DNA from: an uncultured Coriobacteriaceae bacterium
GTDB lineage: Bacteria > Actinomycetota > Coriobacteriia > Coriobacteriales > Eggerthellaceae
Assembly: GCA_900550385.1 (NCBI GenBank)
Contig: URRZ01000020.1
Location: 1 to 25,743, forward strand
Length of the DNA stretch: 25,743 bases
Direction: 5' to 3'
Part shown: positions 14,622 through 20,616 of the stretch, one piece after another
Layout of the letters: the number at the start of each line of letters is the position of its first letter
How positions within the stretch are numbered: the first letter of the stretch is position 1
The notes under the pieces: generated by a model
What the model saw: only the letters and a program-made list of their open reading frames with translations
Database searches by the model: none
What the model was told of the DNA's origin: nothing
Translations under genes and position numbers: made by a program

Positions 14622-16790
14622 GTGGGGGATTCCGACCGGCTTGCCGCGACGCTCGCGCTCGACGAGCCGGTCGATCGGGTGCGGGGGGTCAGCCCCTCCC
14701 GCGCCCGCACCTTGGCGGGCCTGGGCATCCGCACCGTGCGCGACTTGCTCACGCATTTTCCCCGCCGCTACATAGACCTTTCCGAGAAGAAGACCATCGC
14801 GCAGGCGCGTGTGGGGGAGCGGTGCACCATCGAGGGCTCCGTCCACGAGGTCAAGCTCAAAAGGACGAGGAAGAACATCCCGCTTGCCGAGGTGTCGGTG
14901 GTCGACGGCACCGGCATCATCATCGTCACCGCCTTCAGGCAGCCATGGCTCGCCGAGCAGCTGTCGGCGGGCGACCGCATCGCCATCGCCGGGGAAGTCG
15001 AGTTCAACTACAACTACAAGCGCATGACCAACCCCCATCTGGAACGGTTGGAGGCGGGTGCCGAGGCACAGGGGATGATCATCCCCGTGCACCCCGCCAC
15101 CGAGAAGCTTTCCGCCGCCTGGATGCGGCGCCTCATCGGCAACGCGCTGGAGGCGTTCGGGGGCGCGCTGGATCCGCTCCCCTTGGAGCAGCGCGTCCGG
15201 TATCGCCTGATGAGCCGCGGCAGGGCGCTGTCGTGCATCCACTTCCCGCAGAGCATGGAGGAAGCCGCGCAGGCGCGTCGCCGGCTTGTCTACGAGGAGC
15301 TGCTCCTCCTGCAGCTGAAGCTGATCGGCGAGGGGCGCTCGCGCGAGGCGGGCGGGCGGCCCTGCGCGCACGTCGCCGACGGTCCCCGCGTGCGCGCCCT
15401 TTCGGAGGCGCTTCCCTTCCCCCTCACCGACGACCAGCGCGCGGCCCGCGACGCGATCCTCGCGGATATGGCGTCGCCCCATGCCATGAACCGCATGCTG
15501 TTGGGCGACGTGGGCACCGGCAAGACCGCCGTTGCGGCGTTCGCGCTGGCGGCGGCGGCGGACACGGGCTGCCAGGCGCTGCTGATGGCGCCCACCGAGG
15601 TGCTGGCGCGCCCGCCTGGCGAAAGCCTAGGGCCGTGGCGGGCCGCCGCGGGCGCGGCGGGGGGCGGCCTCCCCGGGGGCCCCCCGGCGGCGCAGAGGCA
15701 GGGGATCGTCGATCGGCTGGCCGCGGGCGACCTCGACGTCCTCATCGGCACGCATGCGCTTCTGGAGGACGACGTGGCGCCCGCGCGCTGCTCGCTTGCG
15801 ATCATCGACGAGCAGCAGCGCTTCGGCGTGGAGCAGCGCGAGAAGCTGCTTTCCAAGGGGGAGGCGCCCGACGCCCTCTCGCTCACCGCCACGCCCATAC
15901 CGCGCTCGCTCGCCTTGGCCCTGTTCGGGAACATGGAGCTGTCCTACCTGCGCCAGCGCCCGTCCACTTCCGCCGGACGCTCCACGGCCGTCCTGTCGAA
16001 GCAGGAGCGCGGCCGCGCCTACGACGCCGCCCGCGAGGCGCTCGCGCGCGGGGAGCAGGTGTACGTGGTGTGCCCGCTGGTCGGTCAGGGGTCGAAGGAG
16101 CGGGACGAGCGCGCGGGGAAGAAGCGCCGCCGCGAGGGCGACGAGGACGAGTACGTCTACGCCGCCATCAGCATCGAAGCGGAAGGCGACTACGCGGGGG
16201 ACGACGTGGCCGCCGCCGAGCGCGAAGCCGAGTTCCTCCAGGCGACCACGTTCGCCGATTGGAAGGTGGAGCTTTTGTGCGGGCGGATGTCCGGCCAGGA
16301 GAAGCAGGCGGTGATGGAACGCTTCCGCGCGGGCGAGACCCAGGTCCTGGTTGCGACGACCGTCATCGAGGTGGGGGTGGACGTCCCCAACGCCACGGTG
16401 ATGATCATCGAGGACGCCGACAGGTTCGGCCTCTCGCAGCTGCACCAGCTGCGCGGGCGCGTCGGGCGCGGCTCGAAGCGCGGGCAGGTGTTCCTGGTCT
16501 CGGCGTCGCGCACCGAGGCGGCCATCGCGCGCCTGTCGGCGATGGAGGGCACCGACGACGGCCTGGAGCTGGCGTCGTTCGACCTGTCGCTTCGGCGCGA
16601 AGGCGACATCCTGGGCAACCGCCAAAGCGGCGCCTCGTCGCTGAAGCTGGTCAACGTCATCCGCGATGCCAAGGTGATCGAGGCCGCGCACGATGACGCA
16701 GCCGCCATCTTGGACGAGGACCCGGGCATGGAGCTTCCGGAGCATCGGGCGTTGGCGCGCGAGGTCCGCCTGGCGTTCGACCGAAAATGA
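14622..16790 (+). CDS. recG: ATP-dependent DNA helicase RecG (with anomalous motif Ia-Ib tract)
   Basis: RecG remodels stalled forks and branched DNA. The 722-residue product has an N-terminal wedge (RVRGVSPSRARTLAGLGI, then an OB fold near 60-150). Its helicase motifs are Walker A GDVGTGKT (295-302), Ia MAPTEVLAR, III TATPIPRS, V ATTVIEVGVDVPNA and VI QLRGRVGRG. Oddities: residues 331-355 read PPGESLGPWRAAAGAAGGGL... where the family has QH(G/Y)E... and LTGS; the motif II DEQH reads DEQQ (Gln399). A charged insert (about 489-540, KKRRREGDEDE...) separates motifs IV and V. The frame is intact. Either a diverged, perhaps impaired helicase or local base-call errors. Start is GTG 14622, two bases after the fakA stop; the next methionine is far downstream. 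Confidence 0.93.
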   Translation: MGDSDRLAATLALDEPVDRVRGVSPSRARTLAGLGIRTVRDLLTHFPRRYIDLSEKKTIAQARVGERCTIEGSVHEVKLKRTRKNIPLAEVSVVDGTGIIIVTAFRQPWLAEQLSAGDRIAIAGEVEFNYNYKRMTNPHLERLEAGAEAQGMIIPVHPATEKLSAAWMRRLIGNALEAFGGALDPLPLEQRVRYRLMSRGRALSCIHFPQSMEEAAQARRRLVYEELLLLQLKLIGEGRSREAGGRPCAHVADGPRVRALSEALPFPLTDDQRAARDAILADMASPHAMNRMLLGDVGTGKTAVAAFALAAAADTGCQALLMAPTEVLARPPGESLGPWRAAAGAAGGGLPGGPPAAQRQGIVDRLAAGDLDVLIGTHALLEDDVAPARCSLAIIDEQQRFGVEQREKLLSKGEAPDALSLTATPIPRSLALALFGNMELSYLRQRPSTSAGRSTAVLSKQERGRAYDAAREALARGEQVYVVCPLVGQGSKERDERAGKKRRREGDEDEYVYAAISIEAEGDYAGDDVAAAEREAEFLQATTFADWKVELLCGRMSGQEKQAVMERFRAGETQVLVATTVIEVGVDVPNATVMIIEDADRFGLSQLHQLRGRVGRGSKRGQVFLVSASRTEAAIARLSAMEGTDDGLELASFDLSLRREGDILGNRQSGASSLKLVNVIRDAKVIEAAHDDAAAILDEDPGMELPEHRALAREVRLAFDRK

Positions 16791-16799
16791 GGGGAAGGA

Positions 16800-16868
16800 T
16801 GTGAAAAAGGGACGGTCGCTTTTTCACATTTTGCTGAAACGTGAAAAGGAGACCGACCCTTTTTCGCA
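16800..16868. repeat. Pair of inverted 29-bp REP-like elements between recG and rsmD
   Basis: Element A (16800-16828) starts TGTGAAAAAGGGACGGTC and ends TTTTTCACA. Element B (16840-16868) is its reverse-complement copy, 24 of 29 bases identical, 11 bases away. Element A itself is a dyad (ATGTGAAAAA at 16799-16808 with TTTTTCACAT at 16820-16829). Together they can fold into a long hairpin in the recG-rsmD transcript. GGGACGGT-type dyads recur as dispersed repeats in many bacterial genomes as I recall them; no transposase or REP-associated tyrosine transposase is present here. Confidence 0.75.
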
Positions 16869-16885
16869 TTCGAAAGGAGCGAACG

Positions 16886-17479
16886 GTGCGCATAATCGCG
16901 GGGGAGTTCAGGGGGCGCGTGCTGAAAGCCCCCAAGGGGTCTAACACGCGCCCGACCACCGATAGGGTGCGCGAGGCGCTGTTCAGCGCCCTTGCCAGCG
17001 CGCGCGGCGGCTTCGAGGGCGCCGTCGTGCTCGACGCGTTCGCGGGGTCGGGCGCGTTGTCGTTCGAGGCGCTCTCGCGCGGAGCGGAATGCGCGCACCT
17101 GTTCGAGCGCGACCGCACGGCGCTCGCGGCGCTGGACGGCAACGTGAGGGCGTTGGGGCTCCCCCCGCAGCGGGTGCGTGTCCACCGTCGTGATGTCTTC
17201 AAGGAGCCCCCTGTCGGGGTGCGCCCGCCGTTCGACATCGTGTTCCTGGACCCTCCCTACGCCTACGAGGCGGCGGAAGTGCTGGGGCTGGTCGGGCGGC
17301 TGGACGGCGCGGGAGCGCTGGCTGCCGGCGCGCTGGTCGTGTACGAGCATGCCGCGCCGTCCAGCGATTCGGTGGACGAGGCCGCGGCGAAGTCGGGCCT
17401 CGCGCTTGCATCGCGAAAGAAGTACGGCGATACTATCGTGGACATCCTCCGCCGGGAAGGGAACGGCGGGGGCCGCTAA
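16886..17479 (+). CDS. rsmD: 16S rRNA (guanine(966)-N(2))-methyltransferase
   Basis: Methylates G966 of 16S rRNA using SAM. The 197-residue product has the family N-terminus MRIIAGEFRGRVLKAPKGSNTRPTTDRVREALFSAL. It is followed by the SAM-binding loop LDAFAGSGALSFEALSRGA (49-67) and the catalytic DPPY (122-125). GTG 16886 is the start: AAAGGAG at 16873-16879 precedes it and it yields the conserved MRIIAGE. The open frame extends upstream to 16841 only through the repeat element. The gene leads into coaD with a 67-base gap, the well-known rsmD-coaD pairing. Confidence 0.95.
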   Translation: MRIIAGEFRGRVLKAPKGSNTRPTTDRVREALFSALASARGGFEGAVVLDAFAGSGALSFEALSRGAECAHLFERDRTALAALDGNVRALGLPPQRVRVHRRDVFKEPPVGVRPPFDIVFLDPPYAYEAAEVLGLVGRLDGAGALAAGALVVYEHAAPSSDSVDEAAAKSGLALASRKKYGDTIVDILRREGNGGGR

Positions 17480-17546
17480 GCGAGGTTTGGCGAAGGGGAG
17501 GGCGCTCGATCATCGCGATGATTCCCGAGGAAGAAGGATCCGCATC

Positions 17547-18029
17547 ATGAAACGTGCAGTCACTCCGGGGACGTTCGACCCCATCACCAACGGGCACCTC
17601 GACGTGATCACCCGCGCGGCACAGCTGGTCGACGAGGTCGTCGTCGCCGTCGCCGCGTCGCGCAAGAAGGGGCCTCTGTTCTCGCTCGAGGAGCGCACGC
17701 GGCTGGCTCGCGAGGCCACCGCGCACCTGCCCAACGTCCGCGTGGAGCCCTTCGACGGGCTGCTCGTCGACTTCGCGCACGAGATCGGCGCGACCATCGT
17801 GGTCAAGGGCTTGCGCGCCGTCACCGACTTCGAGTACGAGTTCCAGCAGACCGCGCTCAACTACCAGCTCAGCCCCGAGCTGGAGACGGTCTTCATCATG
17901 TCGCCCCCGCAGTACATGTACCTGTCCTCGTCCATCGTGCGCGAGATCGCCAGCATGAACGACCAGAAGTTCGAGCAGTTCGCCCCCGCCTGCGTCTGCG
18001 AGGCCCTGCGCGCCAAGTTTGCGAACTAG
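17547..18029 (+). CDS. coaD: Phosphopantetheine adenylyltransferase
   Basis: Transfers AMP from ATP to 4'-phosphopantetheine, the penultimate step of coenzyme A synthesis. The 160-residue product is of normal length and shows TPGTFDPITNGHLDVI (6-21, nucleotidyltransferase T/HxGH region). It continues with LFSLEERTRLAREA, VEPFDGLLVDFA, VVKGLRAVTDFEYEFQ and the C-terminal YMYLSSSIVREIAS. ATG 17547 follows GAAGAAGG and gives the canonical MKRAV start; the long upstream open frame overlaps rsmD and is not coding. It is the last gene of the asp23-to-coaD run. Confidence 0.96.
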   Translation: MKRAVTPGTFDPITNGHLDVITRAAQLVDEVVVAVAASRKKGPLFSLEERTRLAREATAHLPNVRVEPFDGLLVDFAHEIGATIVVKGLRAVTDFEYEFQQTALNYQLSPELETVFIMSPPQYMYLSSSIVREIASMNDQKFEQFAPACVCEALRAKFAN

Positions 18030-18052
18030 GCGCCGGCGGGCATCCCGGCTTT

Positions 18053-18078
18053 GCCTCCGTCCGTCTCGGAGGGCGTTT
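18053..18078 (+). terminator. Weak candidate terminator after coaD
   Basis: CCTCCG (18054-18059) and CGGAGG (18067-18072) form a 6-bp stem with a 7-base loop 25 bases after the coaD stop, followed by only a short TTT. The fit is poor, but it is the best hairpin behind the operon. Confidence 0.3.
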
Positions 18079-18097
18079 CGGATCGCGCCGCCCGCCC

Positions 18098-18180
18098 GGC
18101 GGGCTCGCGCCCGCATCTGCCCGGCGGCGATGCCGCCACGGCGGGCTCGCCCCGCTTCCGTCCGGCAGCGATGCCGCTCG
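18098..18180. repeat. Imperfect 42-bp tandem duplication upstream of serC
   Basis: Two adjacent units, 18098-18139 and 18140-18180, both begin GGCGGGCTCGC and share CCCGC, CCGGC and GCGATGCCGC blocks in the same order. About 34 of 42 positions match with one single-base gap. The pair lies between the coaD end and the serC promoter, in noncoding DNA. No function is recognised. Confidence 0.7.
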
Positions 18181-18221
18181 CGCCGTTTCACGCGTTCGAA
18201 ACCGAAGCGTTTCATTCACTC

Positions 18222-18230
18222 TGCTATGCT
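18222..18230 (+). promoter_or_regulatory. Candidate extended -10 promoter for serC
   Basis: TGCTATGCT fits an extended -10 (TGn followed by TATGCT) 54 bases upstream of the serC ATG. No -35 consensus is present at the standard distance. It is in a 254-base intergenic region, so an own promoter for serC is expected. Confidence 0.45.
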
Positions 18231-18283
18231 AAAGCGCATCCGCCCGACGGGGGCGGTCGTCGCTATGGCCAAGGAGGCTTTCC

Positions 18284-19384
18284 ATGAGCAGGGTGTACAA
18301 CTTTTCCGCAGGTCCGGCAGTCCTTCCCGAAGAGGTCCTGAAGCAGGCCGCTTCCGAGATGCTCGATTGGCACGGCTGCGGCATGTCCGTCATGGAGATG
18401 AGCCACCGCTCCAAGGAGTTCGCCTCCATCATCGAGGGCGCAGAGGCCGACCTGCGCTCCTTGGCGAGCATCCCCGACAACTACAAAGTGCTGTTCCTGC
18501 AGGGCGGCGCCTCGTCCCAGTTCGCGGCGGTGCCGCTGAACCTTCTGCGCCCGCGTGCCGACGGCGCGCCCGGCGTCGCCGACTACCTGATCACGGGCTC
18601 GTGGAGCAAGAAGGCGTGGAAGGAGGCCAAGCTCTACGGCGAGGCGCGCGTGGCGGCCTCCACCGAGGCCGAGGGCTACACGCGCATCCCGAAGGCCGGC
18701 GAGCTCGCACTTTCCCCGGACGCCGACTACGTGTACCTGTGCGAGAACGAGACCATCTACGGCGTGAAGTTCCACGAGCTGCCCGACACCGGCGACGTGC
18801 CGTTGGTGGCCGACGTGTCGTCGTGCTTCCTCTCGGAGCCCTTCGACATCGCGAAATACGGCGTGATGTACGGCGGCGTCCAGAAGAACATCGGCCCGGC
18901 GGGCGTGGTCATCGCCATCATCCGCGACGACCTCATCCGCGACGACGTGCTGCCCGCATGCCCCACCATGCTGAAATGGAAGACGCAAGCCGATGCGGCC
19001 TCGCTCTACAACACGCCTCCCACTTGGGGGATCTACATGTGCGGCCTGGTGTTCAAGTGGATCATCGCCCAAGGCGGCCTGCCCGCGCTCAAAGAGCGCA
19101 ACGAGCGCAAGGCGGCGCTGCTGTACGACTTCATCGACCAGAGCAGCCTGTTCAAGGCGACGGTCGCGGCCGAGGACCGCTCCATCATGAACGTGCCCTT
19201 CGTCACCGGCGACGCCGACCTCGACGCGAGGTTCGTCGCCGAGGCGAAGGACGCCGGCATCGTGAACATCAAGGGGCATCGCAGCGTGGGCGGCATGCGC
19301 GCGAGCATCTACAACGCCATGCCCCAGGAAGGCGTGGAGGCGCTGGTGGCGTTCATGGAGAAGTTCGAGAAGGAGAATGCATAG
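18284..19384 (+). CDS. serC: Phosphoserine aminotransferase
   Basis: A class V PLP aminotransferase converting 3-phosphohydroxypyruvate and glutamate to O-phosphoserine in serine synthesis. The 366-residue product shows YNFSAGPAVLPEEVL at the start, EMSHRSKEF, LFLQGGASSQFAAVPLNLL (GGASSQF 74-80), and ADVSSCFLSEPFDI. The PLP lysine is Lys201 in YGGVQKNIGPAGV, and HRSVGGMRASIYNAMP is C-terminal. AAGGAGG sits eight bases before ATG 18284. No serA or serB gene lies beside it; the next gene points the opposite way, so it is probably monocistronic. Confidence 0.96.
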   Translation: MSRVYNFSAGPAVLPEEVLKQAASEMLDWHGCGMSVMEMSHRSKEFASIIEGAEADLRSLASIPDNYKVLFLQGGASSQFAAVPLNLLRPRADGAPGVADYLITGSWSKKAWKEAKLYGEARVAASTEAEGYTRIPKAGELALSPDADYVYLCENETIYGVKFHELPDTGDVPLVADVSSCFLSEPFDIAKYGVMYGGVQKNIGPAGVVIAIIRDDLIRDDVLPACPTMLKWKTQADAASLYNTPPTWGIYMCGLVFKWIIAQGGLPALKERNERKAALLYDFIDQSSLFKATVAAEDRSIMNVPFVTGDADLDARFVAEAKDAGIVNIKGHRSVGGMRASIYNAMPQEGVEALVAFMEKFEKENA

Positions 19385-19561
19385 GAGAATGGCGCCGCCC
19401 ACCTCGCCGGACCGCGCCTCCTGAACCTCGGTTTTCCTTCCCGACTTGGATCCAGGGGTGCGGTCCGGAGTGCGGCAACCCATGGCGGCGATATCGGCGC
19501 CTTGCCGCCAAGCGAATGCACCTGCGCGGGCGTGCGGGAGCGATACGGAGACGGCGCAGGA
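19385..19561. other. Convergent intergenic region, serC / AIM24 gene
   Basis: No gene seen. A 7-bp inverted repeat (TGGCGGC 19483-19489, GCCGCCA 19504-19510, 14-base loop) is the only dyad noted. It lacks a T-run on either side, so no confident terminator is visible between these convergent genes. Confidence 0.5.
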
Positions 19562-20323
19562 TTAGAACGCCACGGGCGACATGAGCACCTTGCCCGTGCC
19601 GCGGTACACGTTCACTAGACCCTCGCCCGACGCCGCCGAACCCAAAAGCGACTTCGTCGACCGTTCCACCGTGAACTGAAGGCTCCCGCTCCATGCCATT
19701 GCCATGTTGCCGTCGACCTTCAGGGTGTCGTTTTGCAGGTCGATCTCGATCAGCTCTTCGAGTGGGCACGGCGACTCCAAGCACAGCGCGCCGTAGCCCT
19801 GGATGCTCAGGTTGAACAGCCCTTCGCCGCCCATCACCGCAGACGAAACGTTCGAGCGCGCCACGGCTTTGTGCTGCAGGCTGGAATAGCATGCCAGGAA
19901 CAGCCCGTCGTCCAGCACGATGTTGTTCCCCCAATCCGCCACGTCGATGAGCAGCAAATGGCGGTAGGTGGGCTCGAGCACCAGCATGCCGGTGCCGGAA
20001 TATTCGGGTTTGATGGCGGACTCGCCGGTCGCCTTGCCGCGCACCGCCTTGCCGAACAGGTCGCCAACGCCTTTCACGCCGGTGGACACCGCCACGTCGC
20101 CGATCATCCACTGCATGGCGCCGGCGGAGATGGTCACCGGCGACTGGCTCAAATCGCATACCAGCTGACGCCGACGCGCGTTCATCTTGCTGGCGTAGTA
20201 AGCCATGCCCGCCATCTCGGGGGTGACGCTCAAGTCCCGCTTGTACTCGATGACGGAGAATGCTCCGAGAGCTGAGACGATGTTGACGTCGTCGTTGTTG
20301 GTGAAGTTGTTCACCTGGTACAC
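19562..20323 (-). CDS. AIM24 family protein
   Basis: The 253-residue product matches the AIM24 (mitochondrial biogenesis AIM24-like) beta-rich fold. It shows SPVTISAGAMQWMIGDVAVSTGVKGVGDLFGKAVRGKATGESAIKPEYSGTGMLVLEPTYRHLLLIDV, then DDGLFLACYSSLQHKAVARSNVSS, GGEGLFNLSIQGYGALCLES and a C-terminal SGEGLVNVYRGTGKVLMSPV. Bacterial members are cytoplasmic proteins of undefined function. The start is GTG at 20321-20323: its minus-strand upstream AAAGGAGGAGCC is an excellent ribosome site. The longer open frame lies in the intergenic region and is noncoding. There is no signal peptide. It is a single gene, convergent with serC and divergent from ilvB. Confidence 0.88.
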   Translation of the reverse strand: MYQVNNFTNNDDVNIVSALGAFSVIEYKRDLSVTPEMAGMAYYASKMNARRRQLVCDLSQSPVTISAGAMQWMIGDVAVSTGVKGVGDLFGKAVRGKATGESAIKPEYSGTGMLVLEPTYRHLLLIDVADWGNNIVLDDGLFLACYSSLQHKAVARSNVSSAVMGGEGLFNLSIQGYGALCLESPCPLEELIEIDLQNDTLKVDGNMAMAWSGSLQFTVERSTKSLLGSAASGEGLVNVYRGTGKVLMSPVAF

Positions 20324-20417
20324 GGCTCCTCCTTTCCTCGGGATTCGGCGAGCGCGCTTGCGATGCGCTCCGCCGCCTTCCTTCCACCGCCGCATTCCAT
20401 CGCGGGGCCGTATGCCC

Positions 20418-20423
20418 ATTCTA
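20418..20423 (-). promoter_or_regulatory. Candidate -10 box for the AIM24 gene
   Basis: TAGAAT on the minus strand (complement of ATTCTA), preceded by TG, lies about 95 bases upstream of the GTG start. The -35 region is poor and overlaps the dyad at 20431-20461. Confidence 0.4.
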
Positions 20424-20430
20424 CATTGTC

Positions 20431-20461
20431 CGCCGCGCCCTTCCGTCGGGAAGGCGCGGCG
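20431..20461. promoter_or_regulatory. 13-bp dyad between divergent AIM24 and ilvB promoters
   Basis: CGCCGCGCC-C-TTCC (20431-20444) pairs with GGAAGGCGCGGCG (20449-20461) around a 4-base loop, with one bulged C. It lies upstream of both predicted transcription starts, so it is a candidate operator or insulating hairpin rather than a leader structure. A short TTT follows on the plus strand, which is weak support for a terminator reading. Confidence 0.5.
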
Positions 20462-20496
20462 TTTCCCGATTTGGCGGGGACCCTCGCTGAGTGCGG

Positions 20497-20504
20497 TGTA
20501 TAGT
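20497..20504 (+). promoter_or_regulatory. Candidate -10 box for ilvBN
   Basis: TG followed by TATAGT about 115 bases upstream of the ilvB ATG. A TTGGCG at 20471-20476 is too far (22-base spacer) to be a comfortable -35 element, so an activator may be needed or another promoter is used. Confidence 0.45.
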
Positions 20505-20523
20505 GGGGTGCAGGAACGCGCGG

Positions 20524-20593
20524 ATGGGGTGCGGGCGACGCCGGCATGGCGCACCGCTTCCCCATGCGCCTGAAAACCGCCCGGGGCGGGTTG
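20524..20593 (+). promoter_or_regulatory. Structured ilvB leader without a Leu/Ile/Val leader peptide
   Basis: A long imperfect hairpin pairs ATGGGG-T-GCGG (20524-20534) with CCGC-TT-CCCCAT (20554-20565), followed by a short GC hairpin around 20575-20593 (ACCGCCC with GGGCGGGT-like bases). No U-tract follows, and no short reading frame rich in branched-chain codons is present. Classical translation attenuation of the E. coli ilv type is therefore not supported. Confidence 0.35.
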
Positions 20594-20616
20594 CGTCGGA
20601 CGGCAGGGGAGGGGAT

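Noticed and set aside
16841..16885. Upstream extension of rsmD to ATG 16841
   Set aside because: It would translate the inverted repeat element; GTG 16886 has AAAGGAG six bases upstream and gives the conserved MRIIAGE start.
20491..20616. N-terminal extension of ilvB or a leader peptide in the same frame
   Set aside because: The region overlaps the predicted -10 box and leader hairpins, contains Arg/Gly/Pro rather than branched-chain residues, and a strong ribosome site precedes 20617/20620.
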